Assembly (NCBI GenBank): GCA_002371075.1
Contig: DFFS01000052.1
Span: 1 to 28,955 of the forward strand
Length of the DNA: 28,955 bases
DNA from: Christensenella sp. UBA3770
GTDB lineage: Bacteria > Bacillota > Clostridia > Christensenellales > CAG-1252
Reading direction: 5' to 3'
Below, one piece after another: positions 8,172-16,068 of the stretch. Below the pieces are notes generated by a model, which saw nothing but the letters and a program-made list of their open reading frames with translations, had not been told where the DNA came from and made no database searches. Positions within the stretch are counted from its first letter, which is position 1; every line of letters starts with the position of its first letter. A program made the position numbers and the translations under genes.

Positions 8172-9314
8172 ATGTACGAAATCAAAAAACTCAACGCGAT
8201 CAGCGACCTGATCTACACCAATTTGGACAAAAACGTTTATAACGTTTCGGACGATGCGACGGATCCCATCGGCATCCTTGTCAGAAGCGCGGCGATGCAC
8301 GAGTATGAGATCAATCCTTCCCTCGTTGCCGTAGCGCGTGCCGGTGCGGGCGTAAACAACATTCCTCTTCCCAAAATGACCGATGCGGGCGTCGTGGTGT
8401 TTAACACCCCGGGCGCAAACGCAAACGCCGTTAAGGAACTGGTCATCTGCGCCCTGCTCCTTTCTTGCCGCGACGTTCTCGGCGGCGTGGCTTTCGCCGG
8501 TTCCCTCAAAGGTAAGGAAGACGCCGCAAAGCAAGTTGAAAGCGGCAAAAAAGCCTTTATCGGACCGGAGATCTTTGGCAAAACGCTTGGCGTTGTCGGA
8601 CTTGGCGCGATCGGCGCTCTCGTAACCAAAGCGGCTCTCGCGCTTGGCATGAAAGTCATCGGATACGATCCGTTCTTTACCGAAGAAAAGGCAAAGTCCA
8701 TCAGCGAAGAGCTGACCTTTACCAAGGATCTTGACGACGTATTCAAAACAGCCGATTTCATCACGTTGCACGTTCCGTTCAACGATGAGACCAAGGGTAT
8801 GATCAACGCTTCCTCCATTGCTCTTATGAAAGACGGCGTGCGCATCGTAAACTGTGCGCGCGGCGAGCTTGTTGACAACACCGCGATCCTTGCGGCGCTT
8901 GAAAGCGGCAAAGTCAAAAAGTACGTGACGGACTTCCCGATGCCCGCCGTGATCGGCGTTTCGGATAAGATCATCACCATCCCGCACCTTGGCGCATCCA
9001 CCCCGGAAGCGGAAGACAACTGCGCCGTGATGGCTTCTGCCGAACTCAAGGATTATATTGAAAACGGCAACATCAAAAACAGCGTCAACTGCCCCGCTCT
9101 CAGCGTGGCAAGAAAGGGCGCCGTACGCGTGACGGTGCTTACCAAGGAAGCCCTTTCCGAGGATGACGTCAAAGCAAAGCTTGGCGCGGCGGCGGAAATT
9201 GCCGTTGCAAAACGCGGCGACGTTACCTATGTGATCGCCGATCTTGACAAAGCTCCCAATGAGGACGCACTCAAAGCTCTTGCGGCAAATGCGCTCAAAG
9301 TCAGAGTGCTTTGA
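8172..9314 (+). CDS. serA: D-3-phosphoglycerate dehydrogenase
   Basis: 380 residues. Oxidises 3-phosphoglycerate with NAD+ to 3-phosphohydroxypyruvate, the first step in serine synthesis. The D-isomer 2-hydroxyacid dehydrogenase fold shows the NAD fingerprint GLGAIG (143-148), the substrate loop RAGAGVNNI, the catalytic Arg in NCARGELVD and the catalytic His in IPHLGASTPEAE. After about residue 315 there is only a short ACT-like C-terminus (VRVTVLTKEALSEDDV...), as in the short SerA type, so serine feedback may be absent or different from the long type. AGGAG (8162-8166) starts at the last base of the serC stop codon. Transcription ends at the hairpin 9331-9362. Confidence 0.94.
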   Translation: MYEIKKLNAISDLIYTNLDKNVYNVSDDATDPIGILVRSAAMHEYEINPSLVAVARAGAGVNNIPLPKMTDAGVVVFNTPGANANAVKELVICALLLSCRDVLGGVAFAGSLKGKEDAAKQVESGKKAFIGPEIFGKTLGVVGLGAIGALVTKAALALGMKVIGYDPFFTEEKAKSISEELTFTKDLDDVFKTADFITLHVPFNDETKGMINASSIALMKDGVRIVNCARGELVDNTAILAALESGKVKKYVTDFPMPAVIGVSDKIITIPHLGASTPEAEDNCAVMASAELKDYIENGNIKNSVNCPALSVARKGAVRVTVLTKEALSEDDVKAKLGAAAEIAVAKRGDVTYVIADLDKAPNEDALKALAANALKVRVL

Positions 9315-9330
9315 TTAAAAAAACCAATAA

Positions 9331-9362
9331 AAAAAGCCTGTCGATCGCTCGGCAGGCTTTTT
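9331..9362. terminator. Bidirectional terminator between serA and ppx
   Basis: 14-bp stem from AAAAAGCCTG (9331-9340) plus TCGA to TCGGCAGGCTTTTT (9349-9362), loop TCGC, one T-G wobble. The A and T flanks give U-tracts on both strands, so it closes both convergent units. Confidence 0.93.
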
Positions 9363-9375
9363 GTTTTATGTTTGA

Positions 9376-10896
9376 TCAAAGGATCTCCAAATTCTTGCCG
9401 TAGGAGGCTTTAAATTCGGTTTTGCAGCTAAGTGCATCGTTGACCTCAAGGGAGCAATCGGCGTGGTTTTCCGTGATCGTCTTCATGATCACGCTGTCAC
9501 CCAAGATGTCGCAAGTGATGCCCGTGATGATGCCGCTCATGCTTCTGTCAAAGCTTTCGGCGATCTTTAACACCAAACCGAGCTTCTTGACCGCATCGAT
9601 ATCTTCCTCCGCAAGCATACTGAGGTACTGTTGCATACCTTCGGTAACGGGCACCCCGTCCTTATGCGCGGAGGCAACGAAGGCAGCCATTACGATCTCC
9701 TTATGCGTCAAGCCGAAGATCCTGCTGTTTAAGATCACGTAAGCGGAATGCTTGTGGTGATCGTAGAACTTGATCTTGGCGCCCGCATCGTGCAGCATTG
9801 CCGCGGCACGAAGCACTTTAACGTAGGCGCGCGGGAGCTTGTGCAACACTTTCAATTGCTTGAAGATCTGCATTGAAAGATCCATGATATGGCGCACGTG
9901 GTCCTCGTTGAGCTCAAAGTGCTTGACAAGGGTGTTTAAGCTATAGCCCAAGATATCGGAAATGGGCTTTTCGGAAACGGTGGGGACGGCGTATTTGAAC
10001 ATGGCGCCCTCTCTCATGCCGCTGCCGCTGATAACGATGTTTTTGAAGCCGCAATGGTTGAGGATCTGGCTGATGCAGGCAAGCGCGCTGGGGAAGATAT
10101 CCGCACGCGTGCTGGAAAGCCCCTTGATCTTCATCGTGCGATCGAGCGGCAACGTCTTGATGGTGTCGTAGATCGCGTTAAATTCGCTTGATTCCAAGCT
10201 GTAGCCGTGCGCAACGTTCAAAGGATACTTCTTAAGCCTGCGGCTGATCTTGCCGAGGTTGCGGAACGAGCCGCCGACGCCGATCAACTGCGTGTCGGGA
10301 TCAAGCTCTTTGAGCCACTCGATCTTTTCAAGCTCCTCACGAACGGTTTCTTCGATCTTGACCGCCCTCTCCTCAGGCAAAAGCTCCTGCCCCTTGAAAA
10401 GGTCCGTCAAAGTGACCGCGCCGAAAGGAAGGGTCGTCTGTTCCAAAATGGTTTTTCGATTGTAATAAACGATCTTGGTGCTGCCGCCGCCCATATCCAC
10501 GATCAAGCCCTTGGGGATGTCCATCGCGTTGATAACGCCGGTGTAGATGTATTGCCCTTCCTCCGCTGCGCTAAGTACGCGAAGTTTGATGCCGCAAGTG
10601 ACGGCAACTTCTTCCAAAAAGCTCTTTTGGTTTTTGGCGCGTCTGACCGCTGCCGTCGCAAAGGCAAAGATCTTTTCCACACCGTTGGAATCGCAAAATC
10701 TCCTAAACATTTGAAGGGTTTTTTTGGTTTGTTCTATCCTTGCCGGTCGCAAGAAACCGTCCATCTCCATATCTTGACCGAGCCTGACGCTTTCCTTCAG
10801 TTCGTCAAAGACGAAGAAATACCCTCCTTCCAAAATGTCAACCAGCACAAGGCGAGCTGTATTTGATCCTAAGTCGATAATCGCTATCTTTTCCAT
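9376..10896 (-). CDS. ppx: Exopolyphosphatase / guanosine pentaphosphate phosphatase (Ppx/GppA)
   Basis: 506 residues. The ASKHA phosphatase domain starts at IAIIDLGSNTARLVLVD (4-20), and the phosphate-2 motif IVDMGGGSTKI lies around 142-152. The HD-type C-terminal domain has AAMLHDAGAKIKFYDHHKHS around 369-388. This two-domain layout is that of the Ppx/GppA enzymes that release phosphate from polyphosphate and/or hydrolyse pppGpp. It starts 31 nt after rnfB on the same strand with no terminator between, so it is probably the last gene of the Rnf operon. AGGAGG is present but 13 nt from the ATG, which is long; a 7-codon ORF (MRQKWKR) starts 2 nt after the SD and overlaps the ppx start out of frame. 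Polyphosphate versus pppGpp preference cannot be read. Confidence 0.9.
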   Translation of the reverse strand: MEKIAIIDLGSNTARLVLVDILEGGYFFVFDELKESVRLGQDMEMDGFLRPARIEQTKKTLQMFRRFCDSNGVEKIFAFATAAVRRAKNQKSFLEEVAVTCGIKLRVLSAAEEGQYIYTGVINAMDIPKGLIVDMGGGSTKIVYYNRKTILEQTTLPFGAVTLTDLFKGQELLPEERAVKIEETVREELEKIEWLKELDPDTQLIGVGGSFRNLGKISRRLKKYPLNVAHGYSLESSEFNAIYDTIKTLPLDRTMKIKGLSSTRADIFPSALACISQILNHCGFKNIVISGSGMREGAMFKYAVPTVSEKPISDILGYSLNTLVKHFELNEDHVRHIMDLSMQIFKQLKVLHKLPRAYVKVLRAAAMLHDAGAKIKFYDHHKHSAYVILNSRIFGLTHKEIVMAAFVASAHKDGVPVTEGMQQYLSMLAEEDIDAVKKLGLVLKIAESFDRSMSGIITGITCDILGDSVIMKTITENHADCSLEVNDALSCKTEFKASYGKNLEIL

Positions 10897-10927
10897 TTCT
10901 GTCTCATAGCCTCCTGTTTAATAGTGG

Positions 10928-11734
10928 TTAGTCTCGGGTTTTAATGCATTTAGACGGGCATTTTGCCGCGCAAGCGCCGCAGCCCGTACACTTTGAATAA
11001 TCAATGACCGCAAGGTTGTCTTCTAAGGTGATCGCTCCTTGCGGACAGGTCCTGACGCACATACCGCAACCGATGCAACCCGCTTTGCAATACGAGCGCA
11101 CCTCTTTGCCTTTGGCGTGGTTGGAGCAGGCGACGTAGACCTTTGCCCTTGCGGGAACCTTTTTTATCAAGCCTTTGGGGCACGATTTAGAACACTTTCC
11201 GCACAGCGTGCAACGATCGTCGTCGATCGAAGCATAACCACCGCCCGCAACGTTGCAAGCGTGATGATCGCAATGTTTTACACAAGTGCCCGCACCCATA
11301 CACCCGACGGGACAAGCCTTTCTGCCGCCGGCAAGCAGTTCCATTGAGGCGCAGTCGCCGTAGCCGTGATAATCGTATTTGTCTTCGCACGCACTGCCGC
11401 CGTTGCAACACACGACAAAGGACATCTCCTCCCCCGTGTTTACGGTGCCGAGGATCTCGGCGATCTTGTCCTTATTTGCCTTGCTTGTGGCGTTGCAAGA
11501 GGAAAGATCCGCCTTGCCGTTTGCCAACGCTTCCGCAAAAGCGCTGCAGCCCGCATAGCCGCAACCGCCGCAGTTTGCGCCTGAAAGCAGGTTTTCCACC
11601 TGCACTACCTTTTCATCTCTTTTGACTTCAAGCTTTCTGCCGAGGAAAGCAAGCAGCACGGCAAACACCGCCGCGATCGCTACAAGGATCGCGGAAGGAA
11701 CGAGGATTGCCACATAAAGTTTCGCAAGCAACAT
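10928..11734 (-). CDS. rnfB: Rnf complex subunit B (ferredoxin-like)
   Basis: 268 residues. One N-terminal membrane anchor (about 7-31), then the [4Fe-4S] domain CGGCGYAGC plus Cys80 (55-80), then ferredoxin-type clusters: C141-x3-C145-x5-C151-x3-C155, CTLCGKCSKSCP (175-186), CIGCGMCVRTCP (220-231) and CTGCGACAAKCP (249-260). RnfB is the likely entry point for electrons from reduced ferredoxin. In the first ferredoxin-type cluster the usual CP after the fourth cysteine is C155-D156 and the segment HCDHHAC is unusual, while the cysteines are kept. AAGGAGG lies 6 nt upstream of the ATG. Sixth gene of the rnf operon. Confidence 0.95.
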   Translation of the reverse strand: MLLAKLYVAILVPSAILVAIAAVFAVLLAFLGRKLEVKRDEKVVQVENLLSGANCGGCGYAGCSAFAEALANGKADLSSCNATSKANKDKIAEILGTVNTGEEMSFVVCCNGGSACEDKYDYHGYGDCASMELLAGGRKACPVGCMGAGTCVKHCDHHACNVAGGGYASIDDDRCTLCGKCSKSCPKGLIKKVPARAKVYVACSNHAKGKEVRSYCKAGCIGCGMCVRTCPQGAITLEDNLAVIDYSKCTGCGACAAKCPSKCIKTRD

Positions 11735-11744
11735 ATTCCCCTCC

Positions 11745-12329
11745 TTATACGATGCCGAACATGCCGGAGAACGCGCTGAACGCCATGCTGAGAAGCGCCG
11801 CCGCGATCAACGTGATCGGAAAACCGCGGAACGGCTCGGGAACGTTTTTGGGAACGATCCTTTCGCGCACGCCCGCCAACAGCACGATCGCAAGCGTGAA
11901 GCCCACGCCCGCAAACACGCCGTTTAAGAACGACTGGAACAAGTTGTACGTTTTTTCGATGTTCAAAAGCGCAACGCCAAGCACCGCGCAGTTTGTTGTG
12001 ATCAGAGGCAAGTAGACGCCGAGAGCGCTATAGAGCGACGGACTGAACTTCTTGATCACGATCTCCACCGACTGCACAAGAGCCGCTATGATCAAGATAA
12101 AGGCGATGGTCTTCATATATTCGAGCCCAAGCTTGATCAAGACAAACTCGTTGACCAAATACGTAAAGACAGACGCGATGGACATCACGAAAATGACGGC
12201 AAAGCCCATGCCGAGCGCGGTGTTTGTCTTTTTGGAAACGCCGAGGAACGGACAAATGCCGAGGAATTGGCTCAAAACGAAGTTGTTAACGAAGACGGAG
12301 CCGACGATGATTACGAAATACGGATTCAT
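11745..12329 (-). CDS. rnfA: Rnf complex subunit A
   Basis: 194 residues, six-helix integral membrane subunit homologous to NqrE and to RnfE. The N-terminus NNFVLSQFLGICPFLGVSKK and the central ITTNCAVLG are the conserved half-helix segments that carry the cysteines thought to hold a membrane-embedded Fe-S centre shared between RnfA and RnfE. ATG overlaps the rnfE stop by 4 nt (ATGA); AAGGAGG lies 7 nt upstream inside rnfE. rnfB follows after 10 nt. Length and sequence look complete. Confidence 0.96.
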   Translation of the reverse strand: MNPYFVIIVGSVFVNNFVLSQFLGICPFLGVSKKTNTALGMGFAVIFVMSIASVFTYLVNEFVLIKLGLEYMKTIAFILIIAALVQSVEIVIKKFSPSLYSALGVYLPLITTNCAVLGVALLNIEKTYNLFQSFLNGVFAGVGFTLAIVLLAGVRERIVPKNVPEPFRGFPITLIAAALLSMAFSAFSGMFGIV

Positions 12330-12982
12330 ACGTTCGCCTCCTTTTCGTTTTTCTTCTCTTTATGAGAAGAGTCGTACTTTCTGTTCTCGGCAAGACCGGT
12401 CAGGAAGTTTACAAGCGCCATCAACGTGCCGTACACAAGGAAGCCGCCCGCGGGCAGGATAAACACCGTCATCGAAACGTTGCCGAGCGACCCAATGGGC
12501 ATTCCGAAGAAAGAGCCTGCGCCGAGAAGTTCCCTCACGATGCCGATAAAGGTCAAACTCAAGGTAAACCCAAAGCCCATACCCAAGCCGTCCAAAGCGC
12601 TGTCAAGCACGGGATTACACGAAGCGAATGCCTCCGCACGCGCCAAAATGATGCAGTTGACCACGATGAGCGGCAGGAACACGCCAAGCGCGTCGTACAG
12701 GGACGGCAGGAATTTTTTCATCACCATTTGCACCACCGTAACAAAGGTGGCGATGATCACAACGAAAGCGGGGATCCTTACGCGATCGGGGATCACTTTT
12801 TTCAAAAGTGAGATCATGATGTTGGAGCAAAGCAACACAAAAGTGACCGCTGCGCCCATCGCAAGCCCGTTGAGCGCCTGCGTCGTTACGGCAAGGGTCG
12901 GACAGGTGCCGAGCACCAGCCTGAAAGTCGGATTGCTCTTTACGATACCGTTGGTTAGGGTGTTTAAGCGATTGCTCTTCAT
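12326..12982 (-). CDS. rnfE: Rnf complex subunit E
   Basis: 218 residues from ATG 12982, chosen over the upstream in-frame ATG at 13018 because AGGAGGG lies 7 nt before it and it overlaps the rnfG stop by 4 nt. Integral membrane protein of the NqrD/RnfE family: NPTFRLVLGTCPTLAVTTQA near the N-terminus and LIVVNCIILARAEAFA in the middle carry the two conserved cysteines, inverted in topology relative to RnfA. The tail is hydrophilic (ENRKYDSSHKEKKNEKEANV), longer than in many homologues and probably cytoplasmic. Confidence 0.95.
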   Translation of the reverse strand: MKSNRLNTLTNGIVKSNPTFRLVLGTCPTLAVTTQALNGLAMGAAVTFVLLCSNIMISLLKKVIPDRVRIPAFVVIIATFVTVVQMVMKKFLPSLYDALGVFLPLIVVNCIILARAEAFASCNPVLDSALDGLGMGFGFTLSLTFIGIVRELLGAGSFFGMPIGSLGNVSMTVFILPAGGFLVYGTLMALVNFLTGLAENRKYDSSHKEKKNEKEANV

Positions 12983-13578
12983 TCTTCCACCCTCCTCATT
13001 GCTCTCATTTGATACCATTTTACCGCCGCGTTGACCGCGCCAGTGACAGCAGTGCTGCTCTTGGACGCGCCCGTGACGGCGCTGACTTCATCCGAACGCT
13101 CCGCAGGACGCTTGACAAGCGCAAACCCGGGAAAATCCGGCGTGATCTTTTTGTTGTAATACTGTTTGAAGTAATCCTCCGTGAGCGCCTTGCTGCCTAA
13201 GCCCGGCGTCTCGTTGGCTTCGTAAGCGGCGATCTTGACGATCTTGCCGTCCGTGATGTTTACAAGAAGCTCCAGCGAACCCTTATAGGCGCCGTAGCCA
13301 CGTGCGACGACGACGTAAACGTTTTTACCTTCCTCCTTGGGGACGTAAATGCTAATCACCTCGCCATCCTTGTTGTCCATCGGAGCGTCAAAGCCCTCGG
13401 AGGCAACGAACTTTACAAGCTCGCCGTCATAGACGGCGGTTGCCTTCCTCGCAAGGAGTTCATCCTCATCCACTTCGGTAAAATGGTTTACCAAACCGAG
13501 CAGCGCGCCCGCGATGCCAGCGATGACGACCAGCACGAGAGCCGTCATCAGAATTTCATATCCGAGGCTCTTTCTCAT
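12979..13578 (-). CDS. rnfG: Rnf complex subunit G (FMN-binding)
   Basis: 199 residues from ATG 13578. The frame is open to 13731, but ATG 13578 has AAAGGAG 7 nt before it and overlaps the rnfD stop by ATGA. One membrane helix (about 8-30), then an extracytoplasmic FMN-binding domain with NETPGLGSKA (122-131). RnfG normally carries FMN bound covalently by ApbE to the Thr of a [ST]GAT motif. Here the site reads VSAVTGASKSS, T169-G170-A171-S172: Ser replaces the acceptor Thr, and the upstream Asp of the usual Dxx[ST]GAT motif is also Ser. So flavinylation may be on Ser, or be weaker or lost. No apbE is seen in the window. Confidence 0.93.
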   Translation of the reverse strand: MRKSLGYEILMTALVLVVIAGIAGALLGLVNHFTEVDEDELLARKATAVYDGELVKFVASEGFDAPMDNKDGEVISIYVPKEEGKNVYVVVARGYGAYKGSLELLVNITDGKIVKIAAYEANETPGLGSKALTEDYFKQYYNKKITPDFPGFALVKRPAERSDEVSAVTGASKSSTAVTGAVNAAVKWYQMRAMRRVEE

Positions 13579-14597
13579 GCTTTTGCTCCTTTCTTTTGCA
13601 CATATCCGAACGGACGGGGTCTGCAAGCTTTGTCGATATACGGCGTGACGATGTTCATCAGAAGGATCGCAAAGGATACGCCCTCGGGATAGCTTCCGAA
13701 GAAACGGATCAGCGAAGTGATCAAGCCGCACCCGAAAGCGAACACCGTCAAACCGAGCTTTGTGTTTGGCGTGGTGGAATAATCCGTCGCCATAAAGAAC
13801 GCGCCGAGGAACAGGCCGCCACCGAGAACGGAGGGCAAAACGTACGCCAAGGGTTGTCCTTTTGCCGCGCCGTAGATCAGCGCAAATACGGCGACCGTCC
13901 CGATAAACGTCACGGGCACGCGCCAGTCGATGATGCGACGAACGATGAGGTATACGCCGCCGATCAAAAGCGCCAAAGCGCTTGTTTCACCAAGCGAGCC
14001 GCCGACGTTGCCGAGAAACATTGCCAAAAGGCCCTCTTTGGCTGCGCCGAAACGAAGCGACGCCAGAGGCGTCGCGGTAGAGACAGCCGCCACGTCCACG
14101 AGCCCGTCCCTGCCCTTTAAGATGCAACGGAAATAACTGAAAGCCTCTCCGTTTGACCAAACGATGGGCTTCACGAAAGAGGTCATTGCGGCGGACCAAG
14201 CCAACAAAAGGAAGATCCTGCCCGCGATTGCCGGATTGGCAAAATTCTTGCCGATGCCGCCAAACAACATCTTTACGAAAACGATGGCAAACGCACTGCC
14301 GATGATCGGAACATAGAACGGCACCGAGACGGGAAGATTCAAAGCAAGAAGCAGCCCCGTAACCGCGGCAGAACAATCGGTGATCGTTTGCTCTTTTTTG
14401 GTGATAAGGTTAAACAGCGCCTCCGCGCCGATAGCCGCGCCGACGGAAAGCACCTCCAAGAACAACGCATAGAAGCCAAAGAAATAAACGGAAGCCACCA
14501 CGGCGGGAATGAGCGCGATCAACACCTCCAACATTATGGTGGTGACGGTGCGCTCGTTTGCGATATGAGGAGAGGAAGACACGATGTATTTGCTCAT
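13575..14597 (-). CDS. rnfD: Rnf complex subunit D
   Basis: 340 residues, the usual length. Polytopic NqrB/RnfD family protein with several membrane helices, LPVSVPFYVPIIGSAFAI, FGGIGKNFANPAIAGR and FMATDYSTTPNT as family blocks. RnfD binds FMN covalently at the Thr before Pro-Leu in the [SG]-x-ATPLA segment; here VSTATPLA places it at Thr176. The common Asp-x-x-Ser-Gly context is Ala-Ala-Val-Ser-Thr instead, but the acceptor Thr is kept. ATG at 14597 follows the rnfC stop by one base, with a G-rich SD (AAGGGGG) inside the rnfC end; rnfG overlaps by 4 nt. Confidence 0.95.
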   Translation of the reverse strand: MSKYIVSSSPHIANERTVTTIMLEVLIALIPAVVASVYFFGFYALFLEVLSVGAAIGAEALFNLITKKEQTITDCSAAVTGLLLALNLPVSVPFYVPIIGSAFAIVFVKMLFGGIGKNFANPAIAGRIFLLLAWSAAMTSFVKPIVWSNGEAFSYFRCILKGRDGLVDVAAVSTATPLASLRFGAAKEGLLAMFLGNVGGSLGETSALALLIGGVYLIVRRIIDWRVPVTFIGTVAVFALIYGAAKGQPLAYVLPSVLGGGLFLGAFFMATDYSTTPNTKLGLTVFAFGCGLITSLIRFFGSYPEGVSFAILLMNIVTPYIDKACRPRPFGYVQKKGAKA

Positions 14598-14598
14598 A

Positions 14599-15891
14599 TC
14601 ATACCCCCTTTTCCTTGATCATCTTCTTTGCCCTGCGCATGCTGGTCACCAAAGGACGACGCGCGGGACAAACGTAAGCGCAACAGCCGCACTCCAAGCA
14701 GCTGAGAGCGTGCAATTTTTTTGCTTCGAGAGCGTCTTCCGCTTCAACGGCGCGCTCAATAAACATCGGCATCAAACGCATCGGACAATGGGACGCGCAA
14801 GAAGCGCAGTTGATACAAGCGGAAATGGGCTTGATCTCGGACGAGATCTCCTCCTCCGTCAAAAACAAAAGTGACGACGTGCCTTTGCCCGTGCAAGGCG
14901 TCAAATCCGCCTGCGCAAAGCCCATCATCGGACCACCGCTGATAACCTTTTTGACATTGTCGGTGACGCCGACAAAATCCGCAACGTCGTGATAAGAAAC
15001 GCCGTTTCTGACAAAAAAGTTGCCGGGGCGCAAACAGGCTTTGCCGGAAACCGTCATTGCGCGCATAAAAGACGGCTTGCCGAGCGCAACGGCTTCATAT
15101 ACGGCAAAAGCCGTATGAACGTTGTCCACCACCGCTCCGACGTCTGCGGGAAGAGCCCCCTCCGGCACAACGCGCTTGGTGATGGAATATATCAGCTGTT
15201 TCTCCGCCCCCTGCGGATATTTCGTCACAAGAGGGATCACCTTGATCTTATCGGTGGCAAAAGCGGAGAGTGCGGAGATCGCATCGGGCTTGTTATCCTC
15301 CACGCCGATGTATGCGACGGAAACACCGAGAGCGATCATCATATATTCGATGCCTTGAAATATCTCTTGGGTTTTTTCCAAACAAAGGCGATAGTCGCAA
15401 GTGATGTACGGCTCGCACTCCGCAGCGTTGATGATGAGGACGTCCACCGGTGTGCGCGGCGAAAGCTTTACGTGTGTCGGGAACGTAGCGCCGCCCATAC
15501 CGACGATGCCCGCTTCGGCAACGCGCGCTTTTACGGAGGCGGCGTCGGGAGCGAGAATGGGCTCAAAAAAACTCTCCTCATACAGTCCGTCGTTTTCGAT
15601 GACGATATGAGAACAGCGCGAACCGATGGCGGTACGAATCGTTACGATATCCTTGACGGTACCGCTTACGGAAGAATAAACGTTTGCGGAAACAAAACCG
15701 ACGGATTTGCCGATCAAAGAACCGACCTTGACGCTGTCACCGACCGCAACGACTGCGGCAGCGGGAGCGCCGATATGTTGAGACAAAGGAATCGACACCA
15801 CAGCGGGCGTCGGAAAATCCGAAAGCGCAAAATCTTTTGCGATATACTTGTTGTCGGCGGGATGAACGCCGCGTTTGAAGGTAAATTTCAA
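14599..15891 (-). CDS. rnfC: Rnf complex subunit C (NADH-binding)
   Basis: 430 residues, the usual bacterial short type. GMGGATFPTHVK (131-142) is the flavin/NADH-binding glycine motif related to Nqo1/NuoF. Two [4Fe-4S] clusters are bound by CINCASCASHCP (359-370) and CLECGCCAYVCP (398-409). RnfC exchanges electrons with NAD on the cytoplasmic side; the full C-D-G-E-A-B set is present here, so a complete ferredoxin:NAD+ ion pump is encoded. The start is TTG at 15891: there is no suitable ATG, GAGGGG lies 6 nt upstream, and the predicted transcription start is about 24 nt upstream. The rare start codon may set the dose of the first subunit. Confidence 0.95.
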   Translation of the reverse strand: MKFTFKRGVHPADNKYIAKDFALSDFPTPAVVSIPLSQHIGAPAAAVVAVGDSVKVGSLIGKSVGFVSANVYSSVSGTVKDIVTIRTAIGSRCSHIVIENDGLYEESFFEPILAPDAASVKARVAEAGIVGMGGATFPTHVKLSPRTPVDVLIINAAECEPYITCDYRLCLEKTQEIFQGIEYMMIALGVSVAYIGVEDNKPDAISALSAFATDKIKVIPLVTKYPQGAEKQLIYSITKRVVPEGALPADVGAVVDNVHTAFAVYEAVALGKPSFMRAMTVSGKACLRPGNFFVRNGVSYHDVADFVGVTDNVKKVISGGPMMGFAQADLTPCTGKGTSSLLFLTEEEISSEIKPISACINCASCASHCPMRLMPMFIERAVEAEDALEAKKLHALSCLECGCCAYVCPARRPLVTSMRRAKKMIKEKGV

Positions 15892-15922
15892 GACTGACCC
15901 CTCGATCTCTAAAGATACAATA

Positions 15923-15951
15923 AATATATCACAAATAGTGCTATATGTAAA
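15923..15951 (-). promoter_or_regulatory. Sigma-A promoter of the rnfCDGEAB-ppx operon
   Basis: Minus strand TTTACA (15946-15951), 17-bp spacer, TATATT (15923-15928). Predicted +1 near 15916, with the rnfC SD and TTG start closely downstream. I found no Rex-like TTGTnAn(4-6)TTnACAA operator near it. Confidence 0.7.
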
Positions 15952-16068
15952 TACAGGATATAAAAAAACTGATTTTTTTTACATAAATATTATAAAAATA
16001 TCGCCGGAATTGAACGAAAAATCAGCTTTTTCTCTCTGTAGAATATTCCACTAATGTAGTATAATAAT

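Noticed and set aside
7335..8987. 550-codon minus-strand ORF opposite serC and serA
   Set aside because: Long only because of codon bias in the two real genes; composition is His/Arg/Val/Asp rich without any family resemblance, and it spans two genes and their junction.
13579..13731. 51-residue N-terminal extension of RnfG
   Set aside because: It lies inside rnfD in another frame; ATG 13578 has an SD, an ATGA overlap and begins the expected membrane anchor.
15892..16068. Rex-type operator upstream of rnf
   Set aside because: I looked for TTGT-A-n-A-ACAA dyads around the promoter; only AT-rich sequence without that dyad is present.
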